In this document: positions 23,579 to 30,492 of the stretch, one piece after another
Position numbering within the stretch: position 1 is the first letter of the stretch
Layout of the letters: every line of letters starts with the position of its first letter
From: CAMAPP01 sp046153685
GTDB taxonomy: Bacteria > Pseudomonadota > Alphaproteobacteria > CADEGL01
Length of the DNA: 30,492 bases
Assembly: GCA_046153685.1 (NCBI GenBank)
Contig: JBJXGH010000098.1
Location: 1 to 30,492, forward strand
Reading direction: 5' to 3'
Made by a program: the position numbers and the translations under genes
Notes under the pieces: model-generated
What the model saw: only the letters and a program-made list of their open reading frames with translations
What the model was told of the DNA's origin: nothing
Databases searched by the model: none

Positions 23579-23953
23579 CTAAATCAGGGCGATCAACGCG
23601 GCGGCAACCCGGCGTTCTTCCGCGGCGAGTAGATTGTAGGTCCGGCATGCCGCGCCGGTGTCCATGGGTTCGAGGGCGATGCCATGGGCCTTGAGCGCGG
23701 CGCGCAGCTCGGGCGCCGGCATCTGCATGCGCGGTCCGCAGCCCAGAAGCAGGACATCGATTCCCCCATCGGCGATCGCGGCATCGAGGGTGAGAGGCGC
23801 GATATCGGCGAATTCTCGCACGTCCCACGCCAAAGTCCGCTCGGGAAGGACGATGACAGAAGTTTGAAACTCCTTGCCGCTAATGCGGAACATCGCGCGG
23901 CCGTAGCGTTCGATCGTTTGACGGCCGGCGGCAGTCTTAGTCTCCATCGCCAT
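23579..23953 (-). CDS. Mth938-like / DUF498 domain protein (NDUFAF3 homologue)
   Basis: The 124-residue protein matches the Mth938 (DUF498/PF04430) family. It has RISGKEFQTSVIVLPERTLAWDV, IDVLLLGCG followed by MPAPELRAALKAHGIALEPMDTGAACRTYNLL, and ERRVAAALIAL. The LLLGCG and MDTGAACRTYN blocks are the family signatures. In mitochondria the homologue NDUFAF3 helps assemble respiratory complex I. In alphaproteobacteria the gene commonly follows secF, as here with a 12-bp gap, so it is probably the last gene of the yajC-secD-secF operon. A role in membrane-complex assembly is therefore inferred. Two ATGs, at 23953 and 23947, are possible starts; neither has a strong ribosome site. Confidence 0.9.
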   Translation of the reverse strand: MAMETKTAAGRQTIERYGRAMFRISGKEFQTSVIVLPERTLAWDVREFADIAPLTLDAAIADGGIDVLLLGCGPRMQMPAPELRAALKAHGIALEPMDTGAACRTYNLLAAEERRVAAALIALI

Positions 23954-23965
23954 GGCCCGCTTCGC

Positions 23966-24904
23966 TTAGGGCTTGGCCTGCTCGGCCGCGTGTTTGGCCT
24001 CGGCGTCAAAGGCCCCGCGCTTCAATTTGAGATAGACGAGCAACGGGGCCGCCACGAAGATCGAGGAATAAGTCCCGACTACGACGCCAACAAGCATCGC
24101 CAGATTGAAATTGCGGATGACCGGGCCCGCGAACACGAACATGGCCGCAATCGCCAGCATCACGGTTATGCTGGTCATGACGGTGCGCGACAGTGTGTCG
24201 TTGACGCTCTTGTTCAACAGCTCGCGCAATTCCATCCGCTTGTATTTGCGCAGATTCTCACGGATGCGGTCGTAAACCACCACCGTGTCGTTGATCGAAT
24301 AGCCGCCGATGGTCAGAATCGCAGCGAGGGTCGAAAGATCGAAATCGAGCCCGAGGAGCGCAAACAGCCCAATGATAGCCACGACATCGTGCGTTAAGGC
24401 GACGACGGCGCCGATTCCGAACTGCCATTCGAATCGGAACCAGACATAGATCAGAATGGCAGCTACCGAAGCCAGAACGGCATAGAGGCCGGCGGTGCGC
24501 AATTCCTCGCCGACCGTCGGGCCGACGGTCTCGACCCGGCGGAACACGGTCCCCTCGCCCATGGCCTCGCGGATGGCCTGAAGTGCGCGCTGGTTGCCGC
24601 GTTCGCCGTCCTGCTGCAACTCGATGCGGACCAGAACGTCGCGGTCCTCGCCAAATTTCTGCAACGTGACGTCGCCCAATTCCAGTGCTCCAAGCTTCAC
24701 GCGCAAAGCGCCGAAATCGGGCGTCTGCTCCATGCGCATCTCAATCAGGATGCCGCCGCGAAAATCGATGCCGTAATTGAGACCCTTGACGAGCGACAAG
24801 CCGATCGCACCCAGAATAAAGAACGCCGAGAATGCGAAGCACAATTTGTGCATGCGCATGAAGTCGATGTGGGTTCCGTCCTTGATCAATCTCAGGCGCC
24901 GCAT
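23966..24904 (-). CDS. secF: Protein translocase subunit SecF
   Basis: The 312-residue RND-type protein works with SecD to drive proton-powered late steps of Sec export at the inner membrane. Features are a first helix (LCFAFSAFFILGAIGLSLV), the LNYGIDFRGGILIEM motif, a periplasmic P1-like domain, and five C-terminal helices with GYSINDTVVVYDRIRENLRKY, the conserved SecF helix-loop signature. The start at 24904 has GAGG at good spacing. An alternative ATG at 24916 overlaps the secD stop as ATGA and would add four residues. Either start indicates translational coupling to secD. The C-terminus is a short charged cytoplasmic tail. Confidence 0.96.
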   Translation of the reverse strand: MRRLRLIKDGTHIDFMRMHKLCFAFSAFFILGAIGLSLVKGLNYGIDFRGGILIEMRMEQTPDFGALRVKLGALELGDVTLQKFGEDRDVLVRIELQQDGERGNQRALQAIREAMGEGTVFRRVETVGPTVGEELRTAGLYAVLASVAAILIYVWFRFEWQFGIGAVVALTHDVVAIIGLFALLGLDFDLSTLAAILTIGGYSINDTVVVYDRIRENLRKYKRMELRELLNKSVNDTLSRTVMTSITVMLAIAAMFVFAGPVIRNFNLAMLVGVVVGTYSSIFVAAPLLVYLKLKRGAFDAEAKHAAEQAKP

Positions 24905-24912
24905 GGCAGGCC

Positions 24913-26487
24913 TCATAACAGAATGGTTTTCGGCTTCGCGTGCCGAAACCAAAGAACGACCAATAGACGCGTCACCATGATCGCTGTGAACAGGGAAACG
25001 ACGATGCCGATAGAGATCGTCACCGCGAAACCGCGGATCGGTCCGGAGCCGAAACCGAACATCAGCATCGCTGGAAACAGCGTCGTGAGATGGGAGTCGA
25101 CAATGGTGCCGAACGCCAGGCGGAATCCGGTGTCGATGGCCGATATCGGCGACCGCCCATTGCGGGTTTCCTCGCGCACGCGCTCGTAGATCAACACGTT
25201 GGCATCGACCGCCATGCCCATGGTCAGGATGATGCCGGCGATGCCGGGAAGGGTCAGCGCCGCGCCGAGCAGCGCGAGGAACGCGCCGATCAAGGCCACG
25301 TTGCAGAACATGGCGACGCAGGCAAACGCGCCCAGAATTCCGTAGGCGGCGATCATGAAGCCGCAGACGAGCGCGGCGGCGATGTATCCCGACAAAAGGC
25401 CCGCGTCGATGGAATCCGCGCCCAGGCTGGGGCCGACAGAACGTTCCTCCAGGACTAGGAGCGGTGCGGGCAAGGCGCCCGCCCGCAGCAGAAGTGCCAA
25501 ATCCTTGGCGCCTTGGGTGGTGAAATTACCTGAGATGATGCCGCTGCCGCCAAGGATGGGTTCGCGGATGACCGGCGCGCTGATGACCTTGTTGTCGAGC
25601 ACGATTGCGAGGAATTCGCGGGTGTGTTGCTGCGTGGTGTCACCGAATTTCCTGGCGCCGAGGGTATCGAAACGGAAGCTCACGACCGGCTCGTTGTTTT
25701 GGAACGTCGGTTGGGAATCGACGAGGCGCTCGCCCGCCACTTCCACGCGCCGCTTGACGACGTACATCGTGCCCGGTTTGCCATCGGGACCCAACTGATC
25801 CGACGGCAGGATCATGCTTCCTGCGGGCGGCGCCATGCCCGGCGTCGCGTAGGGCGCCGAAGCATCGAGCAAATGAAAACTCAACTTGGCGGTCTTGCCC
25901 AAAAGCCGTTTGATGCGCTCGGGGTCGTCCACGCCCGGCAATTGCACGACGATGCGGTCGCGGCCCTGGCGCTGGATGATGGGCTCGGCGGTGCCGGTTT
26001 CGTCGATTCGCCGGCGAACGATTTCGATCGATTGATCAATCGCCGCGCGCTGACGATCGAGGATATAGCTGTCCGGATAGCGCAGTCGGAAACGCGCCGC
26101 GTCCAGGACCTCGATCGTCACGGCACCGCGCAGGCTATTCAGGGCCTCCCGGGCCTTGCCCTCAAGCAAGGCCTCGGTCAACTCGAATTCGACCGCCCTA
26201 TCCTTGATGCCCAGGCTGCGATAGCCGATCTCGGCTTGACGGAGATTGGTCCGCACGGATTCGAGCAGGGAATTGGTGTCTTCCTCGACGATCGCGTTGA
26301 TATCGACTTCGAGCAGCAAGTGCGAACCGCCCTGAAGATCGAGCCCCAGGGTGATATGGCGCTTGAACATCCAGCCGGGCAATTGGTTCAGGGTTTCGCG
26401 GCCAAGGAATGTCGGCACGACCATGAGCGCGCCGAGCAAACAAACGGCCACGATCAGAACGTGCTGCCAGCGTGGAATATGGACCAT
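24913..26487 (-). CDS. secD: Protein translocase subunit SecD
   Basis: The 524-residue protein begins with one helix (VLIVAVCLLGALMVVPTFL), then LGLDLQGGSHLLLEVD at 47-62, the diagnostic SecD motif. The large periplasmic P1 domain follows, with ERIKRLLGKTAKLSFHLLD and the GSGIISGNFTTQGAKDLALLLRAGALPAPL block. Five C-terminal helices include GMAVDANVLIYERVREE, where the acidic residue belongs to the proton pathway. With SecF and YajC it aids release and forward movement of exported proteins. It follows yajC by 29 bp and leads into secF. Length and motifs are normal for alphaproteobacteria. Confidence 0.97.
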   Translation of the reverse strand: MVHIPRWQHVLIVAVCLLGALMVVPTFLGRETLNQLPGWMFKRHITLGLDLQGGSHLLLEVDINAIVEEDTNSLLESVRTNLRQAEIGYRSLGIKDRAVEFELTEALLEGKAREALNSLRGAVTIEVLDAARFRLRYPDSYILDRQRAAIDQSIEIVRRRIDETGTAEPIIQRQGRDRIVVQLPGVDDPERIKRLLGKTAKLSFHLLDASAPYATPGMAPPAGSMILPSDQLGPDGKPGTMYVVKRRVEVAGERLVDSQPTFQNNEPVVSFRFDTLGARKFGDTTQQHTREFLAIVLDNKVISAPVIREPILGGSGIISGNFTTQGAKDLALLLRAGALPAPLLVLEERSVGPSLGADSIDAGLLSGYIAAALVCGFMIAAYGILGAFACVAMFCNVALIGAFLALLGAALTLPGIAGIILTMGMAVDANVLIYERVREETRNGRSPISAIDTGFRLAFGTIVDSHLTTLFPAMLMFGFGSGPIRGFAVTISIGIVVSLFTAIMVTRLLVVLWFRHAKPKTILL

Positions 26488-26516
26488 GCGAATCGCCTGT
26501 CCGCGGCGTCAGGTCA

Positions 26517-26915
26517 TTATTTCTTCAAGAACCGACCGAACAAGCCGCCCTCGGCCTTGGGTTTTTGCTCGCCGCCGCCTTCGGCCTTCTCGCCATCGGC
26601 GGGCTCGGATTTGGCAATCACGTCGGTGATCGTCGATTTGACCACGCGCACGCGCACGCCTTCGGCGATCTCGACGATGGTTTCATCGCCGTCGATCTTG
26701 GCGATCGATCCGAAGATGCCACCGCCGATCACGACCCGGTCGCCGCGGCGCACGGCGTCGATCTTGGCTTTGTGTTCTTTCATCCGCTTCTGCTGCGGGC
26801 GGATAAGGAGGAAGTAAAAGACGACGAAGATCAGCACGAGCGGCAGCATCATGCTGAAGAAGTCGCTGCCACCGGGCGCGGCAGCGCCTTGGGCATAGGC
26901 CGTGGAAATGATCAT
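26517..26915 (-). CDS. yajC: Preprotein translocase subunit YajC
   Basis: The ATG at 26915 has AGAGGG five bases upstream; the longer open frame to 27215 is not part of the protein. The 132-residue product starts with MIISTAYAQ, then one transmembrane helix (MMLPLVLIFVVFYFLLI) and the RPQQKRMKEHK motif that defines YajC. It continues with a small cytoplasmic domain (RRGDRVVIGGGIFGSIAKI, VRVRVVKSTITDVI). The C-terminal 30 residues are Lys/Glu/Gly-rich and end in GLFGRFLKK. YajC associates with SecDF at the inner membrane. It is the first gene of the yajC-secD-secF-Mth938 operon and diverges from the DUF815 ATPase gene. Confidence 0.96.
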   Translation of the reverse strand: MIISTAYAQGAAAPGGSDFFSMMLPLVLIFVVFYFLLIRPQQKRMKEHKAKIDAVRRGDRVVIGGGIFGSIAKIDGDETIVEIAEGVRVRVVKSTITDVIAKSEPADGEKAEGGGEQKPKAEGGLFGRFLKK

Positions 26916-27077
26916 GGAACCCTCTGAATGTCGCGGTCGGGAGGCACTATAACTCCGGGTCAGCGCCATGCAACCGCTGGAAATAACCGATTTGACGCAA
27001 TGGAAACACCGCCCTAGGGTCCGGCCGTCAAGTGCGCGCCCGGAGAATCCTGGCCCGTGGCGTCCGGGATAGGTCCA

Positions 27078-27923
27078 ATGAACGACGACCTTTTGCGCCG
27101 CATCGCCGAGGCCTTGGAACGCTTGGCGCCAATCGGGCCCGCTCCGAACGATCTCGCCTCGGGCGACGCCTTCGCCTGGCACGCCGACGGCGCGCGGCTT
27201 GAGCGCGTCGAGCACGTCAATCGTGTGCCCTTGGCGCTACTCAAGGGCATCGACCGCCAGCGCGACATTCTGCTCGACAATACCCGCCGCTTCGTCGCGG
27301 GCCTGTCCGCCAACAACGCGCTGCTATGGGGCGCGCGCGGTATGGGAAAAAGCTCGCTGATCAAGGCGGTTCACGGCGCCATCATTGGTGATTCACCGGG
27401 CGCGCTCGCCCTCGTGGAGGTCCACCGCGAGGACATCCATTCCCTGCCGGCCCTGCTCGGTCAATTGCGCCGCAGCGCACGCCGGGCGGTGTTGTTCTGT
27501 GACGATCTATCGTTCGACGCCCAGGATTCGACCTACAAATCGCTCAAAGCCGTGCTCGAGGGCGGCATCGAGGGCAGGCCGCCGAACGTGGTGTTCTACG
27601 CCACCTCCAATCGCCGCCATCTCATGCCCCGCGACATGATCGAAAATGAAGGCTCGACCGCGATCACGCCGGGCGAGGCGGTCGAGGAAAAGGTCTCGTT
27701 GTCGGACCGCTTCGGGCTTTGGCTCGGATTTCACGCCTGCGACCAGGATACCTTCTTCGCCATGATCGACGGCTATGCGGGCGTGTTCGGTCTTGAGATT
27801 GCGCCCGCGCGCCTGCATGCCGAGGCGATCGAATGGTCGATGACCCGCGGCGCGCGCTCGGGACGCGTGGCATGGCAGTTCATCCAGGACCTGGCGGGCC
27901 GCTTGGGGCGCCGTCTCGACTAG
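27078..27923 (+). CDS. DUF815-family AAA-type ATPase
   Basis: The 281-residue protein carries a P-loop GARGMGKS at 85-92, a Walker B-like stretch VLFCDD at 138-143, and a sensor-like YATSNRRHLMPRDM. It also has the family block LSDRFGLWLGFHACDQDTFFAMIDGYA. These are the features of the DUF815 (PF05673) ATPases, whose cellular role is not established. The ATG at 27078 has GGGATAGG close upstream; a GTG at 27057 would add seven residues. It is divergent from yajC across about 160 bp and its last 44 bp overlap the tail of the convergent nlpD-like gene. It is common next to these operons in alphaproteobacteria, but no functional link is shown. Confidence 0.9.
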   Translation: MNDDLLRRIAEALERLAPIGPAPNDLASGDAFAWHADGARLERVEHVNRVPLALLKGIDRQRDILLDNTRRFVAGLSANNALLWGARGMGKSSLIKAVHGAIIGDSPGALALVEVHREDIHSLPALLGQLRRSARRAVLFCDDLSFDAQDSTYKSLKAVLEGGIEGRPPNVVFYATSNRRHLMPRDMIENEGSTAITPGEAVEEKVSLSDRFGLWLGFHACDQDTFFAMIDGYAGVFGLEIAPARLHAEAIEWSMTRGARSGRVAWQFIQDLAGRLGRRLD

Positions 27924-28941
27924 GCGCGCCGGGCCCGGCGCGTTGGTCGGACAGCAGCGGCACGGGATCCTGCGCCTCGCCTCCTTTGCGGATTTCGAAA
28001 TGAAGCTGGGGCGCACTCACATTGCCCGTGCTGCCGACGCGGGCGATCTCCTGGCCGCGCTCGATACGGTCGCCACGCCGAACCAGAATTTCGTCGTTAT
28101 GGGCGTAGGCGGTGATCCAACCATCCGCGTGGCGCAACAAGACAAGATTGCCGAAACCGCGCAGCTCGTTTCCCGCGTACGCGACGATTCCGCCTTCGGC
28201 CGCGCGCACCGCCGTGCCGCGGGGCGCCGCGATATTCACGCCGTCATTGCGCAATCCCGTCGCCTTTGTGCCGTAGCTCGAGACGATTTCGCCCTTCAGC
28301 GGCCAGGCGAAGGAGCGTCCGAAACGTGCGGGCGGCTGCAATGCGGGCGCGAGTAAAGCGGCTTGCTGCGGGGCCTGGGATCCGGGCGCGCTGGCACTTC
28401 CTGCGCCCCGGGAGCCGGCGTTTGCGGCCTCCATTGCGCCTTCCCGCCCGCCGGCGGGTGGCAATGTCGGGATTTGGCTTCGCGCGGCGGCGGGCGGATC
28501 GGGCAGCCCGGAATCGGGCATGCGCAACACCTGGCCGATGCGGATGATGAAGGGCGGGGTCAGCCCGTTGAGCCGCGACAGCTCGGCCATGGACACTCGA
28601 CTGCGCTTGGCGACGGCGTATAGCGTATCGCCCGCCACCACCGTGTATTCGAGCGCCGCCGGGATGCGCAGGACTTGTCCGGGCACAAGCGCGAAGGGCG
28701 GCACGAGTCCATTGGCCTCGACGAGCGCGCGCACGCCGATGCCATGGCGTTGGGCAAAGATGTGGACGGTATCGCCCGCGCGTACGATGTCCTCCCCGGC
28801 CTTCTCCCGCGCCGGCCGAAGCGGTTCGGGGCCGGGCGCGCTATAGGCACCGGTCACGGGGGCCGTGGCAGGTGCGCAAGACGCCATTGCCAGAACAAAA
28901 AGCGCGCCGACGGCGCACGGGGATCTCGCCTTCTTCGCCAT
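27880..28941 (-). CDS. nlpD: NlpD-like lipoprotein: two LysM domains and a degenerate LytM (M23) domain
   Basis: The 353-residue product starts with a basic n-region, a hydrophobic core and the probable lipobox AMASC, with Cys22 as lipidation site. LysM repeats at about 50-95 and 98-142 bind peptidoglycan (RAGDTVHIFAQRHG, VAGDTLYAVAKRS). A Pro/Ala/Gly-rich linker leads to a LytM domain at about 207-330. The zinc ligands of active M23 peptidases are largely lost: the HxxxD motif reads N-D-G-V-N (232-236) and the terminal HxH reads Q-L-H (312-314). Like E. coli NlpD it is therefore probably an amidase activator, not an enzyme. The C-terminal 25 residues are Pro/Gly-rich and are encoded partly inside the convergent ATPase gene. 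It follows pcm by 31 bp. Confidence 0.9.
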   Translation of the reverse strand: MAKKARSPCAVGALFVLAMASCAPATAPVTGAYSAPGPEPLRPAREKAGEDIVRAGDTVHIFAQRHGIGVRALVEANGLVPPFALVPGQVLRIPAALEYTVVAGDTLYAVAKRSRVSMAELSRLNGLTPPFIIRIGQVLRMPDSGLPDPPAAARSQIPTLPPAGGREGAMEAANAGSRGAGSASAPGSQAPQQAALLAPALQPPARFGRSFAWPLKGEIVSSYGTKATGLRNDGVNIAAPRGTAVRAAEGGIVAYAGNELRGFGNLVLLRHADGWITAYAHNDEILVRRGDRIERGQEIARVGSTGNVSAPQLHFEIRKGGEAQDPVPLLSDQRAGPGAPSRDGAPSGPPGPG

Positions 28942-28972
28942 GCGACCCATTTTGGACGCGGTTATGGCTGAT

Positions 28973-29638
28973 TCAAGATGGCCGCGTGCGGTGCCCGGCG
29001 ACGGGCTGGGGCGCGCAGGCGACGAGAGGGACGAAGCGCACGGGGCCGAGAGATTCCGTGTCGAACCACGATTCCCGGCGCGTGATGCGCACAAGCTCCT
29101 GGTCCGAACCTTGCGGTCCGACGGGCACCACCATGCGGCCGCCCTCGGCCAATTGATCGACAAGCGCCGCCGGAACCTCGTCGGCCGCCGCCGTGATCAT
29201 GATCCGTTGGAACGGTGCCTGCCCCGGCCAGCCCTTCGTGCCGTCGCCGCGCCGGGTCGTGATGGTGTGCAGGCCGAGCGCCTTGAAGCGCGCCTGGGCC
29301 TCGGTCAAGAGATCGCCGTGGCGCTCGACCGTATAAAGCCTGCGGCAGAGATGGGCGAGAACAGCAGCTTGGTATCCCGAGCCGGTACCGATCTCGAGCA
29401 CCTTCATCCGCGCGGTGACGTCGAGCGTCTGGGTCATCAACGCCACGACGAGCGGCTGGGACACGGTTTGGCCGTAACCGATGGGCAAGGCCATGTTGGC
29501 ATAGGCCTGATCGCGAAAGGCTTCGGGCACGAATACATCGCGCGGTACTTTCTCGATGGCGCCAAGCAGGCGAGTGTCGGTGATGCCTTCGCGACGCAGA
29601 TCGAGAATAAGACGCGCCATGCGCGCGTCGAGAATCAT
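28973..29638 (-). CDS. pcm: Protein-L-isoaspartate O-methyltransferase
   Basis: The 221-residue cytoplasmic enzyme transfers a methyl group from S-adenosylmethionine to L-isoaspartyl residues, starting repair of aged proteins. VPRDVFVPEAFRDQAYAN and GYGQTVSQP (54-62) form the substrate-binding N-terminal part. LEIGTGSGY at 81-89 is SAM motif I, and LYTVERHGDLL carries the acidic ribose-binding residue. GDGTKGWPGQAPFQRIMITAAADEVP and GGRMVVPVG complete the class I methyltransferase core. The ATG at 29638 overlaps the surE stop as ATGA, so the two are translationally coupled. The C-terminal 20 residues are less conserved. Confidence 0.96.
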   Translation of the reverse strand: MILDARMARLILDLRREGITDTRLLGAIEKVPRDVFVPEAFRDQAYANMALPIGYGQTVSQPLVVALMTQTLDVTARMKVLEIGTGSGYQAAVLAHLCRRLYTVERHGDLLTEAQARFKALGLHTITTRRGDGTKGWPGQAPFQRIMITAAADEVPAALVDQLAEGGRMVVPVGPQGSDQELVRITRRESWFDTESLGPVRFVPLVACAPQPVAGHRTRPS

Positions 29639-30402
29639 GGGAACGCCCCCGCCAGGCCCTCGATCGTCGCGCGGTGCGTCAGATCGAGATAAAGAGGCGT
29701 GATCGAAATCGCCCCCGAATTGACGGCATGCAAATCAGTGCCGACGAGGCTCGGGTCCTCGTCGCGCGCGCTGTCGATCCAATAATAGGGCCGACCGCGC
29801 GGATCGTGGCGCTCGAGCAGGGCGCTGCCGAGCTTGCGCCGCCCCTGCACGCACAGACGCGCGCCGCTCACTTCCCCGGGCGGCAGGTTGGGAAAATTGA
29901 GATTGATCAGCACACCCTCGGGCCAGCCCGCAGCCGCGAGCTTGCGGATGATGCCGGGGGCATGGGTCTCGGCCGTCTCCCATTTGGTCGGGCCGTCCGG
30001 GGTCGCGATCTGGCTTAGCGCGATGGAGGGAATGCCGAGCAGCGTGCCTTCCATTGCGGCGGCGATGGTGCCGGAATAGGTCACATCCTCGCCGAGATTG
30101 CCGCCCCGATTGACGCCCGAAAGGATCAGATCCGGGCGGCGGTCCTTGAGTACCTGATTAACGCCAATGAGCACGCTGTCGGTTGGCGTGCCGTCGACGG
30201 CGTACCAGCGATCGCTTTGTCGGCGCACCCGCAAGGGCCGGGCGATAGTCAAGGAATGGCTGGCGGCGCTCTGCTCGGTCGCGGGCGCGACGACCCAGAT
30301 ATCGTCGGACAGCGCGCGCGCGATGCGCTCCAGCGCCTTGAGGCCATTGGCGTAAACCCCGTCATCATTGGTGAGCAAGATGCGCGCGCGCGACAGCTCC
30401 AT
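29635..30402 (-). CDS. surE: 5'/3'-nucleotidase SurE
   Basis: The 255-residue enzyme is a metal-dependent nucleotidase/exopolyphosphatase acting on nucleoside monophosphates, tied to stationary-phase survival. ILLTNDDG with Asp13 and Asp14 binds the metal. VVAPATEQSAASHSLT contains the conserved serine-rich substrate loop, and SGVNRGGNLGEDVTYSGTIAAAMEG is the strongest family signature, with the Asn metal ligand. The ATG at 30402 is preferred; an in-frame TTG at 30408 overlaps the serS stop and would add two residues. The gene lies immediately after serS and is coupled by ATGA to pcm, the classic surE-pcm pairing. Confidence 0.96.
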   Translation of the reverse strand: MELSRARILLTNDDGVYANGLKALERIARALSDDIWVVAPATEQSAASHSLTIARPLRVRRQSDRWYAVDGTPTDSVLIGVNQVLKDRRPDLILSGVNRGGNLGEDVTYSGTIAAAMEGTLLGIPSIALSQIATPDGPTKWETAETHAPGIIRKLAAAGWPEGVLINLNFPNLPPGEVSGARLCVQGRRKLGSALLERHDPRGRPYYWIDSARDEDPSLVGTDLHAVNSGAISITPLYLDLTHRATIEGLAGAFP

Positions 30403-30404
30403 CG

Positions 30405-30492
30405 TCAACGCGCGATCTTTTCGAGCCCGCCCATATAGGGGCGCAGCACCTCGGGAACGGCGATCGAGCCATCGGGCAATTGATAGTTTTCC
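30405..30492 (-). CDS. serS: Seryl-tRNA synthetase, C-terminal fragment (5' part outside window)
   Basis: The last 28 residues of a protein enter from the right edge, followed by a TGA at 30405-30407. They read ENYQLPDGSIAVPEVLRPYM and then GGLEKIAR. The E-N-x-Q-x-x-D-G-x-x-x-V-P-x-x-L-x-P-Y-M-G-G pattern is the conserved C-terminal motif 3-adjacent end of bacterial SerRS. SerRS charges tRNA-Ser and tRNA-Sec with serine. The serS-surE-pcm-nlpD order is common in alphaproteobacteria and supports the assignment. Only the C-terminus is visible, so catalytic motifs cannot be judged. Confidence 0.93.
   Translation of the reverse strand, partial: ENYQLPDGSIAVPEVLRPYMGGLEKIAR

Noticed and set aside
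22800..23828. 342-codon minus-strand frame opposite the PuuD-type gene
   Set aside because: It runs through the strong terminator and two real genes, and the product is polar low-complexity sequence, typical of an antisense shadow.
25624..26817. 397-codon plus-strand frame opposite secD and yajC
   Set aside because: It overlaps two confidently identified genes on the other strand and its translation shows no domain-like pattern.
1..30492. CRISPR array, insertion sequences, toxin-antitoxin or defence islands
   Set aside because: No regularly spaced repeats, transposase motifs, terminal inverted repeats or small paired toxin-antitoxin genes were seen.

Overview
The window reads as a high-GC alphaproteobacterial chromosome segment, most likely Rhodospirillales-like, although that rank is an inference. 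The evidence is the gene order serS-surE-pcm-nlpD beside yajC-secD-secF-Mth938/NDUFAF3-like, the NDUFAF6-like squalene/phytoene synthase relative, the alphaproteobacterial style of GyrA (insertion in the C-terminal domain) and UvrA (CPVS variant of the first zinc finger), and the folate-dependent TrmFO. I see no phage, insertion sequence, CRISPR array or integrase. Both edges cut genes: a DUF294 signalling protein on the left and serS on the right.

Layout. Bases 1-2190 hold a CBS-nucleotidyltransferase protein and a divergent secreted Sel1-repeat protein. Bases 2190-9790 look like an accessory metabolic region: a divergent SDR, a DapB paralogue, a coupled MFS-acyl-CoA synthetase-SDR set, an amidase and a RidA-like protein. 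Two of these enzymes lack residues normally needed for catalysis. Bases 9790-10440 contain tRNA-Lys(UUU) with a good promoter and a stretch with no recognisable gene. Bases 10440-19000 are housekeeping: a small membrane protein, coaD overlapping gyrA, an orphan modA-like gene, and divergent ssb and uvrA.

Bases 19000-23580 hold two hypothetical envelope proteins, trmFO, a squalene synthase-like pseudoenzyme and a PuuD-type membrane protein with its own strong terminator. Bases 23579-26915 are the yajC-secD-secF-Mth938 operon. Bases 27078-30492 are a DUF815 ATPase and the serS-surE-pcm-nlpD operon, in which the LytM domain is catalytically degenerate.

The genes fall into several separate jobs: DNA topology, replication and repair (gyrA, ssb, uvrA), protein export (yajC-secDF), stationary-phase repair and envelope maintenance (surE, pcm, nlpD), tRNA supply and modification (tRNA-Lys, trmFO, serS), and a probable small-molecule catabolic set. 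I found no clear previously undescribed system. The most interesting signals are the NDUFAF3-like and NDUFAF6-like genes flanking a heme-type membrane protein next to secDF, and the pair of active-site-divergent oxidoreductases at 2193-3971.
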